A stretch of 64,000 bases of DNA from Dermatophagoides farinae. Taxonomy: Eukaryota; Arthropoda; Arachnida; Sarcoptiformes; Pyroglyphidae. The notes under the pieces are model-generated. The model worked only from the letters and a program-made list of their open reading frames with translations. It did not search any database and had not been told where the DNA came from. Location of the stretch: positions 7,936,001 to 8,000,000 of the forward strand of contig NC_134678.1 of assembly GCF_024713945.1 (NCBI RefSeq), in the 5' to 3' direction. Position 1 is the stretch's first letter. Every line of letters starts with the position of its first letter. The translations under genes were made by a program, and so were the position numbers. Of this stretch, positions 41,201 through 54,763 are shown one piece after another.

Positions 41201-44200
41201 TGATTTGATTCGGTGGAAGGCTGTTCCATTAGTGATCGAAATATATTTTATTTTTTTTCCAACCATAGAATATTAGCAGTGGCCAGATAGAACGAAAAAA
41301 CAACAACAACGTCTCGAATCTCATCGAATTCATCATGACAAATCGGAAATATTGGATGATTGGATAGAATAGTGAGAACGAGGAAAAAAAGGTCAAACTT
41401 TTGATTTATCTTCAATGCCATTTGATATCCGTGAAAGTTTCTTTTTCATTTTCTTTTCTTTTTTCACTTCACTAGCCTTTTATTTTTATTCATTGATTCT
41501 CTATATTTCTATATATGTTTATCATTTTCATCATCATCATCATCATCATCATTATTAGTATCAACGATGAGCTAATTTGAATGATGACGACGACGATCCC
41601 TTACAACGACAAAGAAGACATTCGATGATCACGTGTTGGGCACGCGTTTCCATTATTATTCAAGTTGTGCCCCTTTTGCTGTTGTTGTTGCATGACACAA
41701 ACACACACACACATACAATACGAAATAGGCAAATCTTGGTTCCGTTTCGTTTTTAAATCGAAAAATAGAACAAAGAATAGGATCCTGATCGTTAACATTG
41801 CCACTTACTTTATTTTCATTTTACCGACCTCAAATCGGATTACCGATTTTAGTCATCATCATCATCAAAAACGAAGGGAACAAAATTTCTATTATGTAAA
41901 TGAAGTGTGTGTGTGTGTGTGTATGTTGGGTGATGAATGAATATGAGTGAGTGAGTGTTTGTGTGTGCGTAGAGATATATAGTGCTGCTTATTTTTAATG
42001 GCATTGTTTATTGTTTGTTTGGCTAAATATTATATTAATACAACAAAACAAAAATACTCTGTGGGCTTGTTTGTTTATTCATTCGATCTATTGATGGAAA
42101 ATAATGTTCAAATGTCAATTATGATGATAATGATGATCAGACAAGAGAGAGAGAGAGAGAAAACAAAGAAAAAGAAAAACGGCCAACCAATCTCTCGGAT
42201 CATAACAACAACACAAGATTTTCAATTGTTGATAATGATAATATAGCTAATAATAAAGCAAAGATTATGACAATTGGTACCATGATACTCTAAACATTTT
42301 TTTCCATTTTATTTATCCGCCAATAAATAAATTCTATCATTATTATCATTGATGATGATCTTTTTGAATTAAATCGGCATTAAATAAATGTACCCATTGG
42401 ATCATCATCATTATGAAAAAGAAGAAAAAAAATTGAATAAATAAATCAAATGAACGTCGATTTCTTTCTATTCTCATAAGTCAAACAATTTAGCATCATC
42501 ATTGAATGGTAATGATGATGATGATATAATGGAATCTAATATCATCATCATTCAAAATCGTTATGAATTTGATAATGGCCATTTTATTCAAATTGATTTC
42601 TACCTTTTAAATTTTTCTGTTTTTGTTTGTTCAGATGAAAAAATTTCGTAAAAAATCCTAAATAAATACAATATATCATTATCTATCTACTATTTTTTTC
42701 AGAATGAAAAAAATTCTTGCTTCCAGAATATTTGGGCGTCTTGTGTTTGTTTTTTTCTTGGTCAACAAATTTTAATCATAATTTTGTTGAAATTTTGAGA
42801 AATTTCAAAATCTATCAATTGGTTCGAAAATGATTAGCCAAATAAAAGTCACGAATTGAAGTGTTTTTTACTCTTGTTTTGTACATTTCGCCACCACCAT
42901 CTTATTATGAAACAAAAAAATTAATGATTTAATGATCATGATCAATGAACAATGGTGATGATAATCATTTGTTATTGAATTAGTTATATAAGAATACACA
43001 CACACACACACACACATATGTTTGAATAATTTTCTTTTCAAACAAACAAACAAAAAAAAACAAACGAAAAACTATTTAATATTGAAACACATGATGATGA
43101 TGATTGCAAGAAAAGTTTTTCATAGATATGTAATTAAATAATTGGCCATTTGTTGGGTGAGTTTTGGGTGCGCAAAAGATCATCTCCAAAATTCAAAATC
43201 GAAAAGAAACAAGAAAAAACCTTACAACACTAACCAAACAAGCAGAAAAACAAACAAACGTTTTCTATGAAAGAGAGGAGATTATAATTGGTCCAATTTA
43301 GATGATCATCGCAGTAGAAACAAGCAAGCAAAAAACTCGAAGTAAAACGAAAAAAAAAACATGATCCAACATTTTAGGTTTCGGTCATCATTATTATTAT
43401 TATTATTATTATCATCATCATACATTTTAATCCATTTACACAAATCCAAAGAGATGGAGAAAAAAAATCAAAAATACAAATTATAATCCATTAATCATTG
43501 ACATGATTTGATTTAGATCAACAACAAATACACCACACACACACACATAAATCGTGGAGCTCAAAGGTCTAATAATGATGATGATGATGATGATGATGAG
43601 TGGCATTTTTTTTCTATCTCCGTGAATTCATACCATCATCATAATTTGATATTCAGTTAACCAATGTGTTGTTGTTTGTTTGAATTGGCACGAATTACCG
43701 TGCTAAATTACACTAAACAACAACGAGAAGAAGAAAATTATCATCAAGAGTAAAGCACGATTGACCAATAATTTAATCATAATTATACCATAATTTTATT
43801 ATGAAATTCTAAACGAAACAATGAAAAAAAGCTCATCATCTCATCGCACATCTTGTATCCATTCACTAACCGAAAACCGAAACCAAACAACCAAAACACT
43901 CGTAACAAATGATGCGGAACTGGCTAACACACAACACTAGATTATTCAGAAAATGAATTTCAACGAAAAAAAAGAATGACCAAAAAAAAAAATCATTATC
44001 ATAATCATAGAGTGAAAAATTATAGACATATTTTTAATTCATAGATTCAGGTTTTATTTATTTATCATCATTATCGATATTATTATTATTTACACATATA
44101 TTAAATCATCATTTTGTTTTTGTTTTTGTTTTTCATTTGTTTGTTTCGTCGTGGTCATTATTTTTATATCAAATAAATAAATAACAATAAGGTAGGTTGT

Positions 44201-44758
44201 TATTGAATAATAAGCAAAAGATATGCAGCAAAGGATTCAGATAATAAAAAGTGGAAGGAATATTTTTTTTGGTGGATCAATAATAAAATCGAATCAATAA
44301 ATTTTTTCTTTTTTTTCCAATTACAAGCAAACACAGACATATTTTGTGATGATAAAATCAGATGTGATCTTTGTTGTGTGTGTGTGTGTGTGTGTAATTT
44401 TTACATTTGAAACGAAATTTAAAATTTTTTTGGAATTCATTTAGGAATCTATTTGATTATTGGAAATTATAATTATGGCAACACATTAGCATAGTGGAAG
44501 GATTTGTTTAAAACTACAAACCTGAATCGGATGAAGAATAAATTATTGCTTTAATATTTGTGTTTGAGTGTGTGAGTCAATAACAACAATAACAATCAAA
44601 AGGAATCAATGTGAGAAGAATTCAAGAATTTCGTTTGTCACATGTCACAATTAATCAATATGAATGATACAAACAAATTGATTACCTAAGTAGAAGCAGC
44701 AGCAGTGAGATATTTATCGGTGTGATTAATTTTTTTTTTGAAATTTTTTATGTGCAAT

Positions 44759-44760
<2 letters not shown>

Positions 44761-44793
<33 letters not shown>
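44761..44793. repeat. (GT)n microsatellite downstream of the homeobox gene
   Basis: Perfect GT tract of 33 bases, about 105 bp past the stop codon of the minus-strand homeobox gene, so probably within its 3' untranslated region. Confidence 0.9.
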
Positions 44794-44795
<2 letters not shown>

Positions 44796-44897
44796 ACATA
44801 AAGAAATTGGAATCAAAGTAAATTACCAATTAAATCAATTTTTTCGTCGAAATTGTAAATTGGTTATTTTGGAAATCAAATTATTATTGTAGATCAA

Positions 44898-47800
44898 TCA
44901 ATCATTGATGAATACATTGGAAGCCACTGTCGTTGTTGTTGTTGTTGTTGTTGAATTATTGTTTACACATTTTTTCTCATCATCATCTTCATCAAATAAT
45001 TCAAGCATCGGTGATTTTAATGGTGATAATGAACCACTACGTTGTCCATTTTTTAAAATACTGAGATCAGTTGGATTGCACTGTTGTTCTTTTTTATTAT
45101 CATCATCATCAACTGGTGATTCGTCGTTGGTTAATCGTCGTAATCGTTTTTGTTGTGGATTTTTCTTTACCATCTGCTGTTCATTTTTATTATTATCATC
45201 ATTATTATGATGACGCTGATGATGATTATTAATATTATTACTGGTTTTTTTTGGTGATAATAATGTCGTTCCATCGGAATTATTCGATCGATATGAACAA
45301 TTTGATATGGCATCATCATCAACATCTTCGTTACCGCTTAAATTATTATCATTATGATCATCATCACTCAAAATACGATCATCATCGTCATCATCATCTT
45401 CATCGATAACTTCATCATCTACATCAAATTCATCATAATCTTTTTTGTTCAAATTATTGGTGGCCACAATTCCATTATTATTTGATTTGACTAAAAATCC
45501 AGCCGGTTGTGTAATTGATGCGGCAGCAGCAGCTGCTGCCGCTGCTGCTGCTGCAGCCGAAAATAATGAACCGGATACATGACGAGATGAAAGAAGATTA
45601 TCAATTGAAAATGGATTCGTTTTGGTTGTTTCCGATTGCTGCTGTTGATGATGATGATAATGGTGATTTGTATGAAGATGATGATGGTTCGAATAACTAT
45701 TCGGTGAATTAGCATTAGTGGCCACCGCGTTTAAACTACCATTTGATCCATTCATATTGGCAGCAGCAGCTACAGCAGCGGCAGCGGCTGCCGCTGCTGC
45801 TGCATTAAAACTATTGAAATTGATCGAATGCGGCGGCGGTGGTGGCGATGATGAAGATGAAGACGATGAAATGGATTTTTTCGATTGAATATTCGAATGC
45901 CGATTTTCGAATACATTTTTTAGCAACTCATTACAACCATCGGTGGTCAATGCATCAACTAATAGGGCGAATAATTCACCGCCAATCAAAGTTTCTGGTT
46001 CTTTTGCATAAATATTTAGGCAACGTATTTCACATAATGTTTGCTGTATCGCTTCAGCTAATGTGGCAGTGTTTACACCGGGTTTATTTTTCGATTGCAA
46101 CAAACGTTTGGCCTGTCGTTCCAATTGTTTTTTTAATTTTTTCTCCTTTTTATCTCGTTCACGTTTAACAACCTCATCCGGTGGTATTGGTTCACCACTA
46201 CATGATTGTGGATGTGCATTATGTGCTGGTCTTCCCGGTCCTATATGTCAAATTATCGTCAAAAATAAACGACAACGAAATTTGAAAATCAATCGAAAAC
46301 CGATTTTAATCATGTTAGTAAATGGAAAAAACTGCACAAAATCAAGAAATAAAAAACATCAAACAAAATGCTTGCCTTTTTTCGTATTTTCTCGTTTACG
46401 CCATTTTGCACGACGATTTTGAAACCACACCTGAACGTTGTTGTTTCGAAGAAATGGATGATGCCAAATCAGAAAGATCATAGAAATTGAAAAGAATTCC
46501 GAAAAAACAGGTAAGGGCAAATAGAAGAAAAAAACCGAGTTAATAAAAAATTTGAAAAAACCAACAATTATAACAGCATAAGAATCAAATCATATAAAAC
46601 GAAACAAAACAAAACAAAAAAACAATTTCCGCCTCGAAATTCATCTTCATAACTAAAGATGTCAGGCAATGTCATTATTATTATAGGGCAAATTGGAAAA
46701 AAATTCATGTCTACATCAAAAAACTGAAATAAATTGTGAAAATTACATTAATTTTCAAAAAAAAAGACAGAAAGATTTACAATCAAACCACACACACGCA
46801 TCAACATCAATAATAGCAGCAGCAGCAGCAGTCCACCTATTTTTCCAGTTAATTAAATATATAAGACCATGCCATCACTCAATCAATCGTTGTTGACTAT
46901 TTGATTGGATGAATGAAAAAAAATTTGTGTGAATTAAATTGAATAAAATATAACATCAACAAACACACACAGCAGATCAGCAGTGGCCAATAATATAAAT
47001 GGAATTGGAAGCTATTTTTCCATTTTAATTACAATATACCACAGACCATGCCATCAACTCAATCAATCGTTGTTGACTATTTGATTGGATGAATGAAAAA
47101 ATGTCCTGGAAGTTGAAAAAATTATGAGCGTAATTCTTCCGCAAATTTGTGTGAATTAAATGCTTCAAAATTGAATATAAAATCAACATAGACACACACA
47201 CACGCATTTTCAAATAACAATGAATTCTCTCTCTCTCTCTTGTTTTCGATCAGAAATACATAATAATCAGTGGCCAATAATATAAATGGAATTGGAAGCT
47301 ATTTTGGCCATTTTAACCCCCCTTAACAACACCACCACCACCACCACCACACACACACCCCCATTCAATATACGTGTATTGTATATTGGGTATCGTAGAG
47401 TTCGATCCGGTCGATTATTATTATTATTATCATCATCATTATCATTATTGGACTATCCCGTCATCATCATCAAATGGTTAATATGATCGAATCACGCAAA
47501 TCTGTCTGAGCAACAAAAAAAATTGAAGAATGAATACAATTTTGACAAAGAAAGAAAAAAAAATTCCCATCATTTTTATTTAGTAGTTTTGTCTAGTTGT
47601 GTGTGTTCAATTCAATTCCAATTTTTTCTATCGAAAAAAATGTTCAATGTTCGATTCGATTCACATTATGTTTTTTTTTCAGTGTAGGCGACTATATACA
47701 CAAAAACACGAAGAAAGATAAGATCGTTTAAAGTTTCATTCCGGTAATATATTTGTAGTCGTAGCTGATTTAGTGATCAGAATAATTTATTCAAAATCTA

Positions 47801-50800
47801 CTTTTTTTCTTTTATCAAATTTTAAATATGAAATGAAATTCAATTCTTAATTACAAATCAATGTTCATATAAATTGACTTTTTTTTGTCAATCATCAAAA
47901 TAGACAAATCGATTTGCAATTATCGTTTAGCGAAATGGCAGAAAAAGCGAGAGAGAGAAAATTTGTTTATTTCTGTTGAATGATAATCTAGTCTGGCCAA
48001 GAAAAAAATGAAATTATTATTTCAACAGCTGTGTTCTATTAGTTATTTTGGTCTGTTGTGAAGATGTAATGCTACACACACACAGACAGTGAGAAAGACA
48101 CAAAGTCTTTTGCCCATCATTTGCAAATAAAAAGTCTTTTGCTTTTTGCCAAATTAAGCTCATAATTAATGGAATGATTATGAGCCAATCATCGAGAAAT
48201 CAAAAATATTGAAGAAAAAAAACCTTCAGATTAACTTTCAGGATTCTAATTAATTTTCAATGAACTTTTTTTCAATTATTGAAAAAGAAAAAAAAATTCA
48301 AATGAACATGAAATGAAATGATAATTATGGGATACATCAACGACGACGACAATTATAATCAGAGAAAAAAGGAAATTAACCTGAATGAACGTGGCGTAAT
48401 TGTTTTTCATTGGCAAGAATCTAGATATAATAAATTAAAATTTTTTCCATAATTTTATTCAATTGATTTGTACAGGAAATCTGAATTGAATTGAATGAGA
48501 AAACGGTACTTTTTTGTGTGTGTGTACCAACAAAAAAAATTACGTGATTTCAGTGATTCAGTGATCATTCACATAATCATTGTATACATTTGACATAATT
48601 ATAAGTTCGATTTTTGTTTCGTTTTTGATGACCATCTATTTTGCTAGCCATAAATTATCGTTGGTCATTGAAACTTTATCATTTGACAGACACTCGTACA
48701 CGCACCAAATAGCCGTGTTCGTTTTGGGACTATGTAGAACTTTGTAGGTAATTCAATCCAGAATGTTGGATATAATAATCATTATTCCAAAAAAAAAGAA
48801 AAAAATTGGTTTTGGAACCGCCAAATTGAACAACTATACAACAACAACTACTTGAATAGTCATCAGTGTTGCTGTTGTTGTCAAAGTTATTATTCAGTCA
48901 GTAGTAAATTCAATGAGTAAATAAAAAGTTTTTTGAAAATTGTTATTGTATTGTGAAACATCTGATTATAATTCAACTAATTACCCTCCTCTCTCTCTCT
49001 TATTATACAACACACACATATAGATAAATAAACGATGAAAGCTTCAACGCACAATGAGATTGTCAATGAAAAAAAATTGATTAATGATGATGATGAATCC
49101 ACACATTATTTCCCTTAGCCTCAAACTAATAAACCAGAGAAAAAAATTGAAAACAGAAAAAAAACATTCATAATGTTGTTGTAGAGTCAGGCCAACAGGA
49201 AAGACGTGTGTGTGCAGGTGATGAAGGTAAACAATGAGTGGAACCATTTTTTCTGGCCATGATCATCATCATTTAATAGGTGGTAGTAAACCTGGAATTG
49301 ACCCATGAACAATCATCAACTTAAGGAAATTGGGACAAACAATTTTATTTTTTTTTTCTTAATTCAAAAATCAAAACTTTAAATATGATGATGATTGTTG
49401 TTGTTGACACCTAACCTCAAACAACCACCATTATAATCATCGACGGCCAAAAAAAAACGCACCCAATTTTTATTCATCACAATGGATCCGTATTTGAAAT
49501 CCATTAGCATCATCATTATCATCAACGAGATTTGATTATTTCTTTGATGATTACAATGGGAGATTGTTTTTTTTTCCATCACCATTTTAATGGCAATGGA
49601 TATGAGATATAAATGACACAAATAATACATTTGTATATTCAAAATTAGAAATTGATATAACAACAACAATATATGATAATGATCGATATGGGCGTGTCTG
49701 TATTGTTATTATTATTATTATTATGTAATCATCATCATTAGAATTTGATTTTTTTAGTTATTAAATTTTTTTTCCAATGTTGATCGAAATTCAAAATGAT
49801 CAAACACACCTATGATTGTTGTTGATGCAAAAATATCCATAGATTCAAACGAATGTACTTTGAACAAAGCAATCATCGTCATTATCGAGCAAGAAAAAAA
49901 ACGACTGACTAATAATAAAACCGAAAATTGTCCCAATTCGGACATTTATATTGAATTTTCGGTAATAGGAATAATGGGAGGAAAAATTCATTTCATTTCA
50001 TTTTTTTGAACAAATAGAAAACAAAAACATTGAACATTGTAAAAACCACTGATGTGTTGTTGTTTAATGAGTATAAATCTTCTCCAGGGACCCAAAAAAA
50101 ATAAAAATCACATCGATATGACCATGACCAGAATGAATAGTGAAAAAGAATAATACGAGATGTGAAAAGTTTCTGGTTTATTGTTATTACTAAAAGTATT
50201 AAACAGGAGAGCATCTCGTATGAATTGCATTCTCTGAAAATTCTGTAACAAGATAATTATCAAAATGGGTTTATGGTTAGCCCAAATGAATGAATGAATG
50301 AAAAACTTTATGATGATCATCATCATCGAAATAACAAAATAGTAGTAATGTGTAAACATTGTAAAACCATAAAAACATTTACTTTTTGACATGTCATCTT
50401 GTCTGGTGCACAGTTGGAGAAGTTGGTTAAATAATTTTCAATCCAAACAACAACAACAACAACAAAATTGACTGACTAAATTTTGAATGATTTTTTTCTG
50501 CTAATAAATTCAATTATAAACGAAAAAAATAAATTCAGAACCAAAAGAGGTGTGTATGAATAATGTGAATAAATAATAAGAGTGAAAAAAAACCATATTG
50601 CCATCATTCATATCATCATACGGAAAAATGAACAAACATCTGTCGGGTTTATTTGTTTGTTGTACAAGACGGGTAGTGGTGTAATCCTTAGATACCCGAC
50701 AATACTGAAAACCCGACAAATCAGATCATCAGACATTCTGGCTACAACAACAAAGGATAAAATCAATGAATATAAAATGAAATGAAAGGAATGAAATCAT

Positions 50801-53800
50801 TCGATGAATGAATAAAATGAATTTTTTTTTTTTTTGATTGTCAAAACTCAAGAGAGTTAAAAATGAATAAATGAACAAGTGAGCAAAAGATTTGATTGTA
50901 ATCATTGTGTGTATTATGTCGGACAAGTTGGTAGGTTAGTTGTTGTTGTCGTTGTTGCTCCATAAATGAAACCAAAATTGTTTTCCCCATTTTGAGAAAC
51001 GCGTAGTATTTAATTTTCGTATGAAAATCCAATTCATTGAAAATGAATCGTTTTTTTTCTCGCTTTCAAATCTGTATATTTATGGGTGAGTTTTTCACAA
51101 CCCCTTCAACAACAACAACAACAGAAAAAATGGGAAAAAATCGATCACAAAGTTAATTGGGCCTGAAATAGAAATGGAAAAAATTAAAATTAATTGCTTG
51201 ATTACATGCGATTGCACGACTGACTCACTCATTAAATTTTTTTTTTAAAAATGAAACCCATTCATTCATTCATTCATTCATGAAACTATGTAGCAAAAGA
51301 ATGAAAAAAAACAAGGCTTTTTCACCATCATATGTTAAAAAATCAAAAGTTTTGTAAAACCAATGAGTGATGGAAAATTGAAAAAAAAGAAAATTCAAAC
51401 TTTTAAATTAAATCATTCCTCTCTCTCTCTCTCTCTCTCTCATTTCAATAAATTTTGATGGAATAAAAACTTTGCTATAACATCATCATCACATGATGAT
51501 CATCATAAAGGCGGAGTAAACAAACAAGATGAAAAAAAAATTCATACTCTTGTACACAACAAATGGTTATCAATTATGAATTGGAAAAAAAGTTTTGACC
51601 GGATCTTAATAATAATGATAACCAAGTTATCTATGAATGAATTATCATCATCATCAAAGATGAATAAAATGGAAGAAAAAATCGATTTTCTATCAAACTC
51701 TATTCAACCAAGAAAAGATAATCATAAGATGGATTTCATCAATTTTCAAAAAGACCATCATCATCATCATCATCATCATATAATTGATTGGTAGAGAGCA
51801 ATGATTATGATGATGATGATCATTATTACTATGATAATGGCCAATAATAATAACTGGATCTCATTATTAATTTATCATCATCAATGAATGAATGACAGAA
51901 GAAAAGAAGGACAAACTTTAATTTATTTCATTGCATTTCATTTTTTTTATTAGATTGAACCTAGAGAATAATTTACAATTTAAATTCTTCTTCAATATTC
52001 TGCTTGCACAATGGCCGCAAAATTATTAACAATTGAGGAGTGGTGTGGAGAAAACGAAAAACGAAATAAAAAAAAATTCTTTTAAATAAATGCAATTTTT
52101 TTTTGTTTTGGTCTTGAGTAAATATGAATTATCGATCTGCGAATGATTTTCTTAATGTATGATTTCGAGACAATTTATTCATAAATTTTTTTTTTGGTGG
52201 AAAAAAGTACCAATTACATTTTTGCATTTTTTTGCGAGTAAAATGAAAAATTTCTCAATTTATTAGCCACCGATTCGTTTTTTTTTCTGGATCGATTCGT
52301 TCATCCTGTACATACACTCAACAATAATTTACTGTCTCGTATTGATCGTCGATTTACGTATTTTTTTTGAGCAAAATAACATTCTCTTTTCTGAAAATTT
52401 TATTTTAAAACCAAAAAAAAAAAAAATTTTTTTTTGTCAAAATTCAAAACCAACTAATTGGATACAATTAAACTATTCAAAATGACAATTTTTGAATCGA
52501 AAAAACGCGGTTCAAACAAATTAGAAAATTGCCATCATCAATTTTGAAAAAAAACAAAAGAAAATCGACTTTAATTTCTAGGCAATCAAATCAATCAACT
52601 TTCTACTGATAAAACTGCATATGATTGATAATTGTGAACATTTAAAAAAATCAATAATTTCATCAACCAAGAAACTAATCAAATTGAAGAAATGAAATGA
52701 ATGGCAACAAAATTCTTAATTTAGCTATTCGATGAAATTATAACCAAGACAAAACCAGATAAACACACACAAACACACATACGGAAGCCAATTCAAATTG
52801 TTGGCAATAATATCAAATACAACAGATGTGTATAATAATAATGGTGTATTTTGCGAGATAAAAAAAAGAAAAAGAAAATTCACTTTAAATAGTCAAGGCG
52901 TGGACCACATAATGATCATCATCATCACATTAACACAAGCCTCATCTAGTTTCAATAATCTAATGGCTGCTGAGAAAACATAAATCTTTTTCATTCGACG
53001 CATTGAAATGATTGCTTTTCAAATTCTTTTAAATTCAACAAAAGAATTTGAAAAAAAAAATCCAAATATAAAAAATTGGTGAATATTTCAACTATCTAAA
53101 CCACGACTTTACACACACTACTTACATACTGCATAGATCAACTCTATAGAAAACCACACACACACACACACACAGCTATGTATGTCTTATGGGTTTTTTT
53201 TTCTAAAATGAAATGAAAAAAACTGTCACCACGAAATAATACCACACAACAACTTATATACAAATAAAAATGACACGCCTTTTTTCGGCCACACATACAT
53301 AGGCCGAGAAAAAAAATGGACAATAAATTCTTGAATTAAATCTTCAACAAGCAGACAGGAGAAAAAACGAATCATTCGATTAAATCATCAGTCACAAACT
53401 AAAAAAAAGTACAGAAAAAAAATCACTGGTAACCTTTGACACTTCATACACAGACACAAATAACGACAAAAAGGTCAGAATCTGTGGACGATGATTAGAT
53501 TTTCACCAAATTTTTTTTTTCGTTTCTCTCGATTTGATGCATGTATAAATCATCATCTTAATTGAGATTTAAGTTTAGCTTTCTTCAAGATCATCATCAA
53601 CACATGAGCTTTATGTGTGTGTGTGTGTATGTAATAATAATTTACACATCATCATAATCATTGATATATCCAATGACCCGAATACAAGAAAAAATTATTT
53701 ATTATCATCAGAAATGTTGTTGAAAAGGTCACACATACACACGGCTGATTTATGGCCAATTCAGCAGCAGGACACACACATACATACAAACAAATAGTGA

Positions 53801-54731
53801 GAATCATTGGAATTTGCTTCTGCTTCAGTCAATCACATGATGATGAGCGAAAATGAAATGAAATTAATTCATATGGATCAACAACAACAACAACAGCAAC
53901 TAATCAAATGATTACTTGATTCATTCATTCATTTCATGTCAATTTTATTAATTACGAAACGGAATGAAAAAATGAAACATGGACACATACACAGAAAATT
54001 CCAAGCTAAAAAAATTATTTTCCATTTCAGTTTCATAAATTATAACCCAAGAATCATACACACACGCTGATTAGGGCAGAGTTAATTATTATCTTTCTAT
54101 AAATATAAAACGAACCAAATAAATCTAATTATAATTAAAAAAACGAACAAAAAAAACTGGAATTGAATTCGAATCGAGCAACATAACAAAAAATACACAG
54201 GATATATGTCCTGGGCACCACCATCGGTTGGAAATTAAATAGAAAAAAATTGCCTTAGAAGGTACATGACGATCTCATAATGATGATAAGGGTTGGTTTC
54301 AATTTTTTTTTTCATTTGGTTTGGTTGACGACTGCTCGCGCCCGGTGACATCATCATCAATAATTATTATATCGGTCTAACAAATTAATGATGATGATGA
54401 TGATGATAATAATAATAATTATCATATGATGAACACACACAAACACACAATAATCATTAAGGATTAGGACGTCGTCGTCATAGTAGTAATAATAAATTAC
54501 TAATTAACCCTGTTTGTGTTTCTTGATTGTATTTAATTATGGTTGTCCGTTTTGTGTTTTTTAAAAAAAAAAATAACAAATGGATCATCATCATTCATTG
54601 GAAATATATCTCAAAGCTAAAGCCTAAAATTAATAATGATAATTATTACAAATATCAATGCTCTCATATCACAATTATTGATTGATTTGGATTTGATACA
54701 AAAAGATTGAAAACGGGCAATGTTTTGTGAT

Positions 54732-54763
<32 letters not shown>

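Noticed and set aside
45491-46422. Plus- and minus-strand frames over the homeobox exons
   Set aside because: Out-of-frame shadows of exons B and C, driven by repeated Ala, Asp and His codons.
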